Positions 39,341 through 52,079 of a stretch of DNA of 64,000 nt are shown here, one piece after another; the first letter of the stretch is position 1; the number at the start of each line of letters is the position of its first letter. A model generated the notes under the pieces. The model made no database searches and was not told the DNA's origin. It saw only the letters and a program-made list of their open reading frames with translations. The stretch is taken from positions 1,674,001-1,738,000 of the forward strand of contig VSJF01000006.1 in assembly GCA_009739215.1 (NCBI GenBank). The letters run 5' to 3'. This stretch comes from Floccularia luteovirens. Lineage: Eukaryota; Basidiomycota; Agaricomycetes; Agaricales; Squamanitaceae. A program made the position numbers and the translations under genes.

Positions 39341-41359
39341 CACAACATGAGTATGTCAGCCTGTCCAATAAGTTTAATTTGTTTTCACTGCTTTGAATTT
39401 GTCATGATTAGTGATCATGGACATCCCCAAACTGAAGGGGTTAATAATAGACAACATTCCTGATCTTTTACATTTTTTATTGTGCACCTCGTTTGGAAGC
39501 TGTGTAGTTGCGTTGACAAACCGATCTGTAGTCTCGGGGCTACCATTTTATATGGACATTACTATCTGAGAAAGAAGCTCGTTGCACCGAAAGGCTGTTG
39601 CGCAGGCTTTCGTGGTGACAAGCTAGACTCGTCGAGTTCTTAAGGATCGACACACGTGTCATGCAGATCTGCAAGACGAAGTGACAGGTAGGATCAATGG
39701 AATAGCACGCATTGTCGGAGGAGTGTATTCTATTAGGTTTGTAAAAAGGACGTTGCTTCCGTACCGCCTGTAGTTGTGAGGTTGTCTCCCACCCATTGAA
39801 GACTTAGCATACAACATCTGAATATAGGTTCTGTACAGGTTGGACTAGTGTCTTCATGTCATCCGGTTGTTTCGTAGGTAACAAGATCCTATGGAGTCAA
39901 TTTTGAAAGTCAGTACTTGGTTGAAAAACAATGTCAGGTTAACCAATTACTTAAGAGGATTGGTTCATCGCATAATACGAGAACCCAGTAGGATTGGAAG
40001 GTTACCTAAGTGGGTCAGAGCGAAAAATAAAAGCTATACAAGAGATTTTACTCTATGGATATGGATGGTGTTGCCATAGGATGTGATAACAATGGTATGA
40101 CTCTACCCGGTTTGAATACAACCCCTATGGTCTTCACCTTTCCAGGGAAGATGTACTCAATACATGATATATGATTGAACAAGCCGCAATGTAGTGTATA
40201 TGAAGGTGAATACCCGATGAAACCAGAAATATATTACTGCAAGGACATAGTCGTCATGAATTGGCACACTAGAACAAATCTTCTGTTTAAAATTTAATTG
40301 GCGAAGAAAATATTGAGTACATCAGAAAATGACCTCATCAGAAGATAAATCAGATGATATAAGCACAGATCAGTTTAGCTGCAGGAATTTTCATCCAGAA
40401 TTTCCCGCTAAGGTAGTTTAGAGCAAGTAGACTTTCTCAACAAAATGAATAGACTAGACCACCATAGTTACGGTTGATGAGAAGAATCAATTAAAGTCGA
40501 AGATTAGCATATTGTTCTCATGAACATTGGAGCGTATACTGAATAGTCACATAGTTAGTGGCAGGGAGTCGTTACACGGAGTAGATGATGAATTCAATGC
40601 TGATACTATAGCGGAAGCAGTGAAATGATCTTCTGTTGCAAAATATTCCCACATTGTCAATGGACAGCGTTAAAGTCGGGTTCAGCCATTCTTGCGATGT
40701 ACAACGAACCCCCATCATATCATATCACATTGTGTCTAAGCACCTGTGGGGTCTGAGAAAATTTGTGTTACCATGTATATAAGTAAGGTTGGTTTACATC
40801 TGACACAATAGGGATTGGTGCGAAGTCTAGCCCCTTATGCATATTGTTGACAGCGTGGGCTACAACAAAAAAAAAAACATACGGTCAACAATTGAATACT
40901 AAGAACAAATAACTCGCGGACAAAATATAACGACCCAAATCTAATCGATAACTAAGTACTTGATTATTTGATGATAAAAGTGCAGGGATTGGGAACTCGA
41001 TGACCCCGATTTTGGGAATGCATTACTTAGTTCAGTAGTTCCTAAAATTGAATTGTACGCTTACTGACAGGCAATGGATTCCCCGAACGGACAGATTACG
41101 TTTCCAGTTTTAATAATTTCCTCAAGTAGATAAACCTGATAGGTCTCAACGACTTCTTCTTCTAACTATTCCCAAGGCTCGGATATCCACGTTGACAGGT
41201 GGTGACACAGGACCTTTGGATGTTTCTGTCCTCGACTTTGACCTTGACATCCATGCTCAAGCATCAAATCATCCTACCAGCTTATTCTTTCAGTTTGACT
41301 TGATTGTTAAGAGTATTTCTACGAGCACCCGGTTTCTTTTCGTTTTTTGACCAACAAAC
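39341..41359. other. gene-poor interval
   Basis: Nothing convincing was found. ORFs are short and show no family resemblance. The left end probably holds the 5' end and promoter of the DUF3433 gene; the right end holds the promoter of the DUF6533 gene. An A-run (about 40866-40878) is the only obvious low-complexity feature. Confidence 0.45.
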
Positions 41360-42822
41360 ATGCCCGATGTCCCAACTATAAGCGGCTGGAGTTTGGACGA
41401 TCTCTACTGGGCGATTGGGAGTATCAACGATGCACGATACGCTATAGCAGCCGTGTATGCTATACAGGTCTATGAATGGATCGATACGTGCGTTCATCCT
41501 TTTCAGTACTCCAACCACCGGCATTTTGCTTATAATGCATCTAGTCTGGGCATGGAATATCGTTTGATCTGGCGTGCTCGATGTACAACAATAAAGATTG
41601 CATATATCCTCTGTCGCTACTATCCTTTATTGCTATGGCCATTTGTTATGTGGGCGTATATTGGGAACCATAATGCGGATCTATGCTACCGCGTCGCAAG
41701 GCCTATTCACGCTCTTCTCGCACCCTGTGTAGGTCTCCGATCCAATATCCGCAACTCCCTTTGCTGATCCAAATACAGCAATTTTTCTCGCAAGGTACGA
41801 TATTTGAGTGAAATGAGAACATGGACCGTCTATCTCATATTGATGTTCACACAGCTGTTATGCTCATGAGAGCTTACGCATTTTCAGGTCGAAGTAAACT
41901 AATACTAGCATTGCTTGGCATATGCTATGGAGCCTTGCTCGGGGTAGACATCTGGGTGTTCTGTTCCCACATTGATCTTCCGCCAGAACTTTTCTATGCT
42001 GTACTTCACGGCAGTGGCTGCTTTCCAAATTATGGGGATGGTGCAATGGGCTTACGTCTCGGTGTGAGTTTTCAACAATTTTAATCTATCACAATGTTCT
42101 CAATGAAATGTATCTAGTATTCCATGGTATGTTTCCACCTTTTCATATATCCCATTTATTCTTATCATACCCGAAAGTTGGCCGCATTCTTCATGGATAC
42201 TGTATCCTTGATTATTGTGATCATCGTGAGTCTAGTATTCCCTCCTTATTGAATTGTCAACTCAATTCTATTTTTTTAGCACTGCTACAAGACGCAAAGT
42301 CAGTTGTTATCTCTCGGGAAGTACTTTCTTCATCAAGGTTTGTTGAGACTGGTACCCTGGAACCAATGTGGATGCTTATTTTCTTTCAGGGCTGGGGGCA
42401 TTTGCCTTCGTGAGTGCCGTGAATATTGCTTCCGCAGTTCTTTACTTCCGGTGAGTAGATTGTGTGATTTCTGTGATGAAATTAAGGCTGACCGGAAATT
42501 AAGACCACCAAGCTTTCACAACGGTGAAGGTCTTCCAATAATTCTTGTAATACCAAACATCGTCGTAAGTTCTGATATGCTGCTTCTATATCATCCAAAC
42601 CTAAAATGGCTTGGTTTCTGTGATTTCAGGCTTGTAGGGTGTAAATACCTCTTTTCATTCATAACATTGGTTTTGGCATACTGATATATTACGATGACTA
42701 GGATCCTGGACTTGCGTGGAAAAGTAACCCCAACGGACAGTGAGATATCACGCCGGAACTCAATTATCATCCGCAACGCCTTTAACCAGCACTCTTCAGA
42801 CGACTGGATAATAAACAACTGA
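41360..42822 (+). CDS. DUF6533 seven-helix-type membrane protein
   Basis: The first exon, 41360-41487, and the next, starting TLGMEYRLIWRARCTTIK, form the DUF6533 N-terminal region (W near the end of the second helix, then IAYILCRYYPLLLWP). Later exons give QFFSQAVMLMRAYAFSGRS, a helix pair, LAAFFMDTVSLIIVIIHCYK, GLGAFAFVSAVNIASAVLYF and LPIILVIPNIVACRVILDLR, then a short polar tail ending in NN and TGA at 42822. The order of RAYA, HCYK and ACRVIL motifs matches this large Agaricomycete family, which has a receptor-like topology and no assigned function. A very small exon (YSM, about 42119-42127) and a late donor in GGGT|gtaaat are required to keep the frame. Confidence 0.78.
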
Positions 42823-43536
42823 AAATGTTACACACGACTTAATTTAATCAACCACAGAACCCTAGCATAAATTAATACTCCACATTGTACAATAGGACTC
42901 CCTGTCATATCTACGGAAGAATATTTTGACATTGTACACGAAAAGAATAGACTCAGGGATCCATGTATCTTAGAATGTTGTAGGGTTTGCAGATCACCTA
43001 GTTCTGTCAACCCACGTTTCCGTATGCTGTGATTCCTTGTACGACATCAGTAACCCGTCATTTCCATTCCAGATGTCGTCAGGTGTCAAACATACTAAAT
43101 CAAATATCCATTCAAGCAACAAAAAAGGTTTCATCTCTTCAACTGCAACAAGCATTTATATATATCACCTATCACAGATACAGTCAAGAGAAGGCATGAA
43201 TAACTACCCCTGACATAAAATATATTTATCTACGGCTTAGGTCATGTAAAGTATAACGTAAAAGTCCAGAGCCAACCGCGAGGATAGGGTCTAGAAGAGG
43301 TACATGTAAGAACAAAATGGTATACAAAATGGTATCAATGGGAAAACGGCTAGGCCTCGTTCGCCTGCCAACATGAGGAAGCTAAGGAAATACTGAAGTG
43401 TAAAAAGAGGATCATCGTTTCCTCCAAACGGCCCACAATTGAAAGACGATTCGAATTCCGGATAAAGATCCAAATCGTATAACCACCACGATACTATTCA
43501 CGCAGAGCAACGCGGCCAGTCTGGTCCATTCGAGCC
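42823..43536. other. 3' intergenic region, convergent genes
   Basis: Between the DUF6533 stop and the stop of the minus-strand DAYGGI protein. No coding potential noted. Confidence 0.5.
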
Positions 43537-45110
43537 TTATATTCCACCATATGCATCATCAGGATCATACAATGTGGCAATAGAAACAGGCCGCCTAGGG
43601 GCTGCAGGAGATGAAGGCACCGCTGGAACTTCAGGCGTAGCGGGGACAATCTGAACATCCGCCACAGGGGCAATTTTGACATCCCGCTGTATATCAGCAT
43701 ACTTCTTGCTTCCAGTCTCATAAGCAGGGGGTGCTCCGCCTGCTTGGGTCGGCTGCCTAGTCAGGTAACTAGAGGGTCTTTCCTGTGCAAAGTTTGTGGA
43801 CTGTTGGGAAGGCGATGAAGGTGGCAGGGGGATGTTCATTGCAGAGCTTGGTGAAGGAAGTGGTGGGAGTGGCGTGAAGGGATTGATAATTATTCGTTCG
43901 TTCTGGGGAGGTGGTGAAGGTGGCGGTGAAGGCGAAGTTGAAGGCTCGGCTAAAGGAGAAGGAGAGCGACTTTGAGGGTATTGTTGAGGAGTAGGGGGTG
44001 GTGGCGGACGGGGGTATTGCTGCAGGGTAGGTCCAGGCGGAGGCGGAGGGCGAGGGTATTGCTGTTGTACGAATGTGATGGTTTTGAGGGGGCGCACCGA
44101 GTGATCCATATGTTTCTGGTAGTCCATAAAGGTGCGCCTGTACCGTAATGTTGCTGGGTAGGGTACTGGCTGTTCATGTCTTGAGAATTGGTTAGGAGTT
44201 ACCAGAAAGTGATGGGCTGGAAACATTTTGCGCGGCGTAACGGGACCCATACAATTCCTTCTCCTGGGCTAAATGTCGAGCCTTGATCAGGGTATGGGTA
44301 TGCCATAGATGGTACTGCCAACCCAGTAGTAGTTGGTTGTGTTTCCTGCATGTCAGGTTTAGGTTCTGGATCATCAAGACGGATGGCAGAGTTGCGGAAT
44401 TTTGTAGAATTGAAGCCAGCCTTTTCCTTTGCAGCTGCTTTGCGGCGCTGTCACGACATTCATTAAATTCAGAGTAAACGCATGCAAAACACTGAAAACA
44501 TTACAACGAAATAAGAAATTGCCAAAGCAATAATGGCAACTAAAGCAATGCCCCCCAATACACCACCAGCAATGGCACCAGGGCTGGTGGTACCAGTTCG
44601 AGTTGACTGACCAGCAGCAAGCGAGCTAGTCGGCACAGCAGACTTAGAAGAAACGGAGCGTGCGACACTAATGGTTGGAGATGGAACTGCCGGTTTAGTC
44701 TGTGATGAAATTAGAAATGAGCCTAGAACAATGCCTAAATATCAACTTGATACTAACCACCACAGGTGCTTTGTCCACTGGAGAAGAACTTGTCGTAGTT
44801 GAAGGAATAGCACGACTAACTGTGCTGCTCGAGGTATTCGACGACGTTGCTGAGGATGATGACACTGCTGGTTTGGTAGAAACAGATTTCACTACAGTCA
44901 CAACTGTTGGCTTCACCGGTGGCTTTCGCTGTCGTAGAGGTTGAAGGGGAAGCAGGTCGCGCTATCAAGTGCAAAAGGTCAAACCAAAACTTTGCAACAA
45001 CTGGTGCTATCCATACTTGGCTTAGCGGGTTCCTTTGCTGGTTCGCTTGTACGCGTTTCTGACTTCTGACGGGCCCGTAAACCTCTACGACGGTGAGTCA
45101 GGTAGGACAT
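43537..45110 (-). CDS. single-pass membrane protein with Ser/Thr-rich ectodomain and DAYGGI tail (paralog 2)
   Basis: ATG at 45110 on the minus strand. Exon 1 (45017-45110) encodes a basic start (LTHRRRGLRARQKS), as in paralog 1. A Ser/Thr-rich stretch follows, interrupted by introns including one of 49 bp. Then come AGQSTRTGTTSPG, the helix AIAGGVLGGIALVAIIALAI, the stop-transfer RRKAAAKEKAGFNSTKFR (compare FNPRDFRRSAML in paralog 1) and a long Pro/Tyr/Gln-rich tail with repeated QQYPRPPPPP. It closes YDPDDAYGGI. Between about 43990 and 44255 the frame seems to change two or three times; I could not explain this with introns of normal size, so indels or a decaying tail are possible. Function unknown. 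Confidence 0.62.
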
Positions 45111-45872
45111 CTGATTTTGCAAAGTCATGACTGATCAGTGGATGATATCTGACAGATAGTTCGTAGAGAATGTAGATGATAAGACAATGAACGTGAAGAT
45201 GGTGGTAAAAATAAAGAAAATAAAGAACGTGGACTTTGGAAGCCGGGAAAGAACGTAGGTGATATTTGGATTGTGAAGAACGAAGGTTGCTTTTTTCCCT
45301 TTTTTTACTGCAACCCTGTGTTAAAGTGTCAAGCGGAATGAAACAGAAAATCACCGTTGCCGAGCAACCAAACACGGACGATCGCACATGCTGCCTTTGT
45401 TCACATGTTCGCTTCCCATTTCCATATGGACTTGCTTTTTAATTATCGATAACGCTGCACTTGGTGAGCATTTCCGGATTATCATGGATTAATTTCTTGT
45501 CGACGTTGCATTTTACACCACGATTACTGGATTTTGATCACAATTGGAGTCTTGGTTTCGCTTCATCGGCTGAACGTCATCGACTCGGGAACTTCACAGA
45601 ACAGGGATGACGTTGATCATTGTCGTTATGCGACTGAACGTCTCGTAACATTGAATTGGAGAACAAACGGTCCCCTAAAACTAGGCTCTCGCAGCTGGAT
45701 AGGAGACACAATGTGATTGAATATAAACATGTACAACGCCAACTTTGATCTTCTGAACTCGCTGTACAAAGTATGTTAAGTAGACAGTGAGTTGCAATGT
45801 ACGATAGGTCAGAACATAAGTATCAAACATATGGCATTCACTTGCACAACAACGACACTATCAGCATGTTGT

Positions 45873-45892
45873 TGATCATTGATCAATGATCA
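45873..45892. promoter_or_regulatory. perfect 20-bp palindrome upstream of ARP2
   Basis: TGATCATTGATCAATGATCA equals its own reverse complement and contains three GATC cores. It lies 107 bp upstream of the ARP2 ATG. Such symmetry suits a dimeric DNA-binding protein or may be a hairpin-forming sequence; no known factor is assigned. Confidence 0.4.
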
Positions 45893-45998
45893 GAAGGTTT
45901 TGACAAAGCTTGACAAACATGGTAATTGTTACAATCTGTTGTAATCTTTAACCGATAATTTCCACTACATTGATTCCATTTCCATTGTGATTCACACA

Positions 45999-47588
45999 AT
46001 GGATCCAGAGGAGCGTCCTATTGTGGTTGACAACGGAACAGGTGTATGTCAATACCCTCCTATCTTTCTGCGCTGCTCTGATGTCTAACCATCTTACATT
46101 GCGCAGTTCGTGAAAGTAGGCTATGCAGGCTCCAATTTCCCTGAACATGGTACTATACAGTTGAATCTTTCAGTCGTATTAGTCGGGTGATCTAATCAGA
46201 ACATCACAATCTTCATAGTATTTCCTTCCATCGTTGGACGCCCTATTTTGCGCGCCGAGGAACGAGTTGGGTCCGGGGTTATTAAAGATATCATGATCGG
46301 TGACGAGGCTGCAGAGAACCGCAATTATCTACAAGTCACTCAGCCTATGGAACATGGTATCGTTCGTAACTGGGAAGACATGATGTATCTCTGGAATTAC
46401 ACATTTGATGAGAAGCTCAAAATCGATCCAAAAGGGCGAAAGGTTCTGTTGACCGAACCTCCGATGAACCCAAAGGTTAATAGACAGAGAATGTGTCAAG
46501 TGATGTTTGAGGAATATGGATTTGATGGTGTTTATGTAGCAATTCAGGCAGTTTTGACTTTGTATGCACAAGGTAGGTACTAATTCACATATTGCGTACT
46601 TCTGATCGCATTAACCCATTTGTTTCAGGTCTAACAACAGGCGTGGTGGTTGACTCTGGGGATGGTGTAACACATATTGTCCCCGTATATGATGGATTTG
46701 CACTTCCACACCTAACCCGCCGATTGGATATTGCCGGTCGAGATGTGACACGCTACTTGATTAAGCTACTGCTCATGCGTGGATATGCGTTCAACAGAAC
46801 AGCTGACTTCGAGACCGTTCGAGAAATCAAAGAGAAACTATGCTATGTCAGGTCAGCTTGTGATTTTCGTGTAATGAATATGGTATCAAACTAATTAAAT
46901 GTAGTTACGATCTCGATCTTGATACTCGCCTGTCAGAAGAGACAACAGTTCTCGTCGAAAGTTATACAGTACGGGAATAATATTCAAGCTATGTTCTGAA
47001 TGGATTTGCTTAATAACGTTCCAATCAGCTCCCCGATGGGCGTGTAATTAAAGTTGGTTCTGAACGGTTCGAAGCACCTGAATGTATGTTCCAGCCTCAT
47101 CTAGTGGACGTTGAGCAGCCTGGAGTAGCAGGTAAGTTGACGCCACTTATCAACGTCTAAAAAAATCTTACTTTGAAACCAGAAATGCTATTCCAGACAA
47201 TCCAAACAGCTGCGGTCGATGTTCGCTCTGAGCTTTACAAACATATCGTTCTTTCTGGGGGATCCAGCATGTATCCTGGCCTTCCTAGTCGACTCGAGAA
47301 GGAGATGAAGCAACTCTACCTGACTCGCGTACTAGGTGGAGACCCATCACGTTTGAACGTATGTTTAATTTTACTTATTGGATTGACTTTTTAATAGATT
47401 CTTTCCCTTCATGACAGAAATTCAAGATTAAAATCGAAGATCCTCCTCGACGGAAGCATATGGTTTTCCTCGGTGGTGCAGTGCTTGCTGACATCATGAA
47501 AAATAAGCCAGAGTTTTGGATATCGAGAGAAGAATGGTATGAACAGGGTGTAAGATCATTAGAGAAACTTGGCCGAACAGAAGGCTAA
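45999..47588 (+). CDS. ARP2: actin-related protein 2 (Arp2/3 complex)
   Basis: Eight exons (45999-46043, 46107-46149, 46219-46572, 46629-46851, 46905-46968, 47029-47131, 47183-47358, 47418-47588) give an open 392-residue protein, the normal length. The actin-fold phosphate loops are visible: [20 protein letters not shown] near the start and [18 protein letters not shown] near residue 150, then the adenosine motif [29 protein letters not shown] and the [20 protein letters not shown] stretch mark Arp2 rather than actin. Arp2 with Arp3 nucleates branched actin filaments at endocytic patches. The end is 163 bp from the convergent pyridoxal kinase stop. Confidence 0.97.
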
Positions 47589-47751
47589 GTATAATAAAGT
47601 TTGATAAGTAATCTGTACTTTGATAGCGAAAATCATGAAGAATGGATTTGCTGACGGGTGTTGTACGTTTAAATTGCGTATCAAGTTGGACATACACATA
47701 CAAAATATCTAATTTACCAAAATACCTTAGTCTATCGATATCACCAACAAC

Positions 47752-49143
47752 TCATATTACATTTTTCCAGAAGGATTCCCACAACTCCATATGTTTAGCC
47801 TTCGCATCCACACCAATCCCTCTTATGATATCCTGACCCTGTACCAACGCCAACTCTCTTCCTCTCATACGACGTGTCCTCCGCAGAGGGTTTGCATTGT
47901 CCAACTCATCATCCGATGGTAACCTTTCTTCTTCAGGTAAGCTGCTTGAGCTCTCGTAAGTAAATTGAAGCATTCCATGCGTTTTAGCAAGTGCATGTGT
48001 TACAGCAACAGAAAGCGGGGTATCTGCGGGATTCAGTGTCTCTTTTGGTGTATTAGGATGGAAATGCGCCAAGAGTAGGGCAGAGAAGAGATCTCCGACA
48101 CCAGAGAAATAACCGGGTATGAGGGGGACACATTGTGTGTGAACGAGAGATTCTGTTGTTCCATCTGATGCTGATTGTAGAGAAGATGAAATGCAAAGAA
48201 GGTGCTCAGAATTGACTGATGGCCTAAGGCAGGATGGTAACGCGTCAATCAACCATTTTTTGAGGGGAATTGAGCTGATGACGACATTAGGTACGTGGTA
48301 TCTGTTGTGCAGAACTTTGAGAGCACACTGTAGTGAGGACAAGTCACTCAAGGAGATATCGGTTAAAATTCTGAAACATTTCAAGATGGGTGAGAAGGAA
48401 AAAAAGGGAGTGGGATGAAATTCCCTTACTCTACTTCGAACCAATTAGGAGTGATGACAGTTGCCAATGATAGCATTTGTTTGTAAACCGGTATGACATC
48501 GGCGGCGACATAAAGACGGCCTGCATCCCCCATGACAGCTATGTACCAGTTAACCAGTTAACCATTATATATTTTTGTTATCACTGTGGGATGAGAGTGA
48601 CTTACGATCGAGAACATAGATAAGATCGGACTTTCTATTCTTCAGTTTCCAAGCTAGCTTCTCAATCGCTGATAGTGCTTCAGCTCCCGGGATATAACCT
48701 GATGAAACATCATTGTCAGCAACTTCTATGTGACATTTATGTGAAAATATTGAATAACCTGTAAGGAGTCTCGTGGGCTTGAGTAACTCATTACGCTCCA
48801 TACCGTCAAATATCGCATTAAGTTCCGAGGCACTTGTCTTCGAACCTCCGGATCGCCCGTAACCTGGAAAAAATAAAATTGCATCTGACAACGACAATAA
48901 CAAAAAAAGAATGATTCACATACCTGCATGGTTAGAGTAATTGACCGTATTCACTACCTTCAATATGGTAGCATTAGCTATAAATCAAAAAAGAACATGA
49001 TTCAGAAAAATGCATACATCAACATCATACCCAAGGCACTGCAGAGGAAACACAGCAGCCTTGCCACCGACGTAGCCATAAGCGACATGCGACTGGATAC
49101 TTAACACTCTTTCCGACCTTCGAATCCTTGTTGTGGCAGTCAT
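47752..49143 (-). CDS. pyridoxal kinase
   Basis: ATG at 49143, TGA at 47752, minus strand. The first exon carries [20 protein letters not shown], the N-terminal signature of PdxK/PdxY kinases. The next has [18 protein letters not shown] (substrate loop), then [35 protein letters not shown] (magnesium and ATP region) and [10 protein letters not shown]. The C-terminal exon has [18 protein letters not shown], with the catalytic Asp in GVGD. It phosphorylates pyridoxal, pyridoxine and pyridoxamine to feed PLP synthesis by salvage. A fungal insertion of acidic residues (about [16 protein letters not shown]) lies near the C-terminus. Frames join through introns with GT-AG sites. PLP is the cofactor of the class V aminotransferase at 56593, but that proximity is probably chance. 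Confidence 0.95.
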
Positions 49144-49959
49144 GTCGAGAGCTTGCCAGCTAGCATACGTCCAGTGATCCCTGATTGGGGCTTACCAGCT
49201 GATAATTTTTTCCAATCGGAAGCCGGGCCCGGACGGAAATATATACTTATGTAATGATTTAATCTTTGAAAACCAACAAGTACAAAGTTGTCACTTTCAC
49301 TTACATTAATCACGTATACCGTTTCCATACTTACTAAACCCCAAACATTCCGAATTCCAACCGCCATCCTCACGCCACAAAGGACGACTAATCGAGATCA
49401 TTGACATCAACGATGATCGCGAATGGGCAGAGGGGAAATGTATCGCATTCGAATATGCTTTAGAACTTCTCTCCAGGTTCTCTAAGGGAGCGTAAACTTC
49501 TCATGTGATAGATCTAGCGTGTCAAAATTGTTGAACATCTTTTTGATGTCAAAGGACTGATCCTGACTTAATTTGTTCAACGCCTCATGTGAGTTCCAAG
49601 CTCCCACGACCTACAAAGTCCTTGACCATCTTCTCCATCAGACTAGCTTTGAGCCTAAAGCATCTGAGGAGGCTACACCTTTCTCGCGAGGATTTGAATC
49701 CATTACTCACTGTATCTATCTTTGCTACACAAGTTTATAACCTTATACTAGTTTTGGTTTTATTCACATATATACTTATGTATATTTCATTGATGAACAG
49801 GGCCCGACCGTGTGGCTATTGATGAACATCTGAGTTATGATCCCACCTCCTTGATGTTTACCAAACACTAGCCATCCTACTTAATTTGTCTTGACAGATA
49901 TCAATTGCTAAGCTCTTCCCTCCCTCCCCCGTTCCACTGCTCGACCACAACCAGCGCTC
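49144..49959. other. intergenic, divergent promoters of pyridoxal kinase and DUF6534 copy E
   Basis: No coding region recognised. The last about 50 bp before 49960 are C/T-rich, the usual fungal leader composition. Confidence 0.45.
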
Positions 49960-52079
49960 ATGTCTTCAGTGATATTTCCTAGCATCCAGGATACCTTTGG
50001 AGCACTCCTTGTGGGGTCCTTTGTATCGACAATGTACTGGGCAGTTCCTTTTATAGCAAAAACGATCTATCCCAACTAAGCTTCTTTTTCACAGGATGTT
50101 TGGTGTTACGACGCACCAGACATATCGATACTACCGTCTGTACCCGGATGATAAGATGTGGTTCAAGTGTCTTGTTAGTAACGTTGCCCAAGTTTTCGCG
50201 AGATATGTGCTGACTCGTCGCATATGTGTAGGTCGCTGCCTTGTGGTACGTAATCTAAAATCAATATGATGAATCTGTATTCATAGGTGTGATGATAGGT
50301 CATTCGATCTCCTTCATTCCACATTTTCTATGCACTTTAGGTGAGTAAATTACCCTTCAAAGCTCATTGTATGTATCATAGTAACAAAAATTCTAGTTAT
50401 TATTACCTGATACTGCATTATGCTGAATTTGATCCACTCAAATTTGCTACTTGGTCATTCCTTGTGAGAGTTCCTGTCATTCAAGGTATAGTTTATGTAC
50501 TGAATATATGTATGAAACAGGGCACTCTGGTCATAAACGTGTGTCCTTTCATTTTCCCCTGATAAACACCGATTAATTATGCATCCTACAGTTAATCGTT
50601 TCCTTTGTAACGAACAGGTTGGGCTGTTACAATGATGCCTGATTGCGTCGGTCACTGACAATAAGAACTTTAGCTTCCATGTATGGCGGCTCTACATCAG
50701 TAAGTCTTCAAAGATAATCTCGTATACATCAAGCTTAATGGATAACCACAGTCGCGGAAAGAAACATTGCGACCACATTACTTGCGGTACTTTTTCCTGC
50801 TCCTGTAATTCATCAGTTTACTCATTTGGGATGTAATAGTCCTCCTTCGTGATTGCCCGTCTTGGTGAGTACCCCTGCTTATCATTAACATATTTGAGGT
50901 CTGAGTCTCTCTCTCTCTCCTCTTAGGCTTTACAACTGGTAAAGTTTATATAATGTCAAACCCTCCTAGATACTGACGTTAGTTCCAGCACTTACAGTAT
51001 TAATGTGCGTCAAGATCAAAAAAGCTACTTTCTCTCAGGCTGACTCATATCCTATAGGATCATGTACCGTGATTTCGAACGGATACAAAATCTCTGGGTT
51101 AGACCATCCTAATTCTCATTATCCTTTGCTTGATATTCATAATTTATCAGTGGCTCGTAATTAGCACTTTTGCTGTCTGCGCTGCTGGGGACGCTCTCAT
51201 CTCGGGATCCATCATTTGGTGCTTAACCAAAGTTAAGAACCAGTTTGATAAGTTCGTGAATGATTTGCGTACAGTGAACAATTTTCTTATAACCTGGTCT
51301 ATACAGCACTAGCATTATTGTCGATGTCCTTATGACATACACTGTCAATACTGGGGCACTTATCGGGTGAGTTCTCCTCCAATCTCTCTGTTCCTTTCTA
51401 ACCTTTTTATCTTTACCCTAGAATGTTCAACGTTGCATGCTTAGTTTGTGTACGTACTAGAGGGTTCATAACTCTGATCCACGAGGTTTTGACCAAAATT
51501 TCATGTGCAGATTATCGTAATGAAACAAAACTTTGTCTGGCTTGGTCTGTATGCTATTCTCGGGAAACGTAAGTGCAATTCGTCATTTGAGTCCTTACAT
51601 GGCTGATACTTCATTTAGTTTACATCAACTCTATCCTGGCTATGTGAGTGACTGCACAATACGTCGTCATTGGATATTTACTGATCATTGTTACCCAGAC
51701 TTAACTCAAGGAAATCCGCCCGTGATCAAGGTGGTGAATGTTTCGAGTTTGGAGCCTTTGGCCTCAAAGGCCCACACATCCCTGTTAAGGCTACTGATCA
51801 AAAATGGTCGAATAGTAAAGATGCAGCCGCAGCAGTAAGTACCTACCGAAACACATCATACACGAGCTTCACCTCAAACTCTTCAAGGTATCTGTGCCTT
51901 TGTCACCCGCCATTGAAATTGCTATAAGCCGCTGCGAAGAGGTGTCTGATGACCGCAATGAAGATGTATGTTGCAATATTTGGTATCCTAAATGCTTTTA
52001 TCTCATACGTCTCCAGAAAACCGATACTCACTCCGTTGGTGATTCATCCTCGGTAACTGGAAAACCTCCTTCCCTTTAG
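49960..52079 (+). CDS. DUF6534 multi-pass membrane protein, copy E
   Basis: ATG at 49960, TAG at 52077-52079. The exon series parallels copy A with about 20 exons, the first being 49960-50033 and the second 50095-50173. Pieces in order: FGALLVGSFVSTM, FGVTTHQTYRYYRLYPDD, VAALW, YYYLILHYAEFDPLKFATW, FHVWRLYIS, FVIARLGFTT, WLVISTFAVCAAGDALISG, IIVDVLMTYTVNTGALIG, QNFVWLGLYAILGK and YINSILA. The tail is about 50 residues longer than in copies A-D (LNSRKSARDQ, then SVPLSPAIEIAIS) and uses two extra exons. All junctions are in frame. It is the most divergent copy and the only one with TYTVNTG and a His in place of Cys in the CQ motif. Predicted seven-helix membrane protein, function unknown. Confidence 0.86.

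Noticed and set aside
44870..44930. Frameshift in the Ser/Thr-rich region of DAYGGI paralog 2
   Set aside because: A 49-bp intron (gtgaag to accag) joins the frames cleanly.
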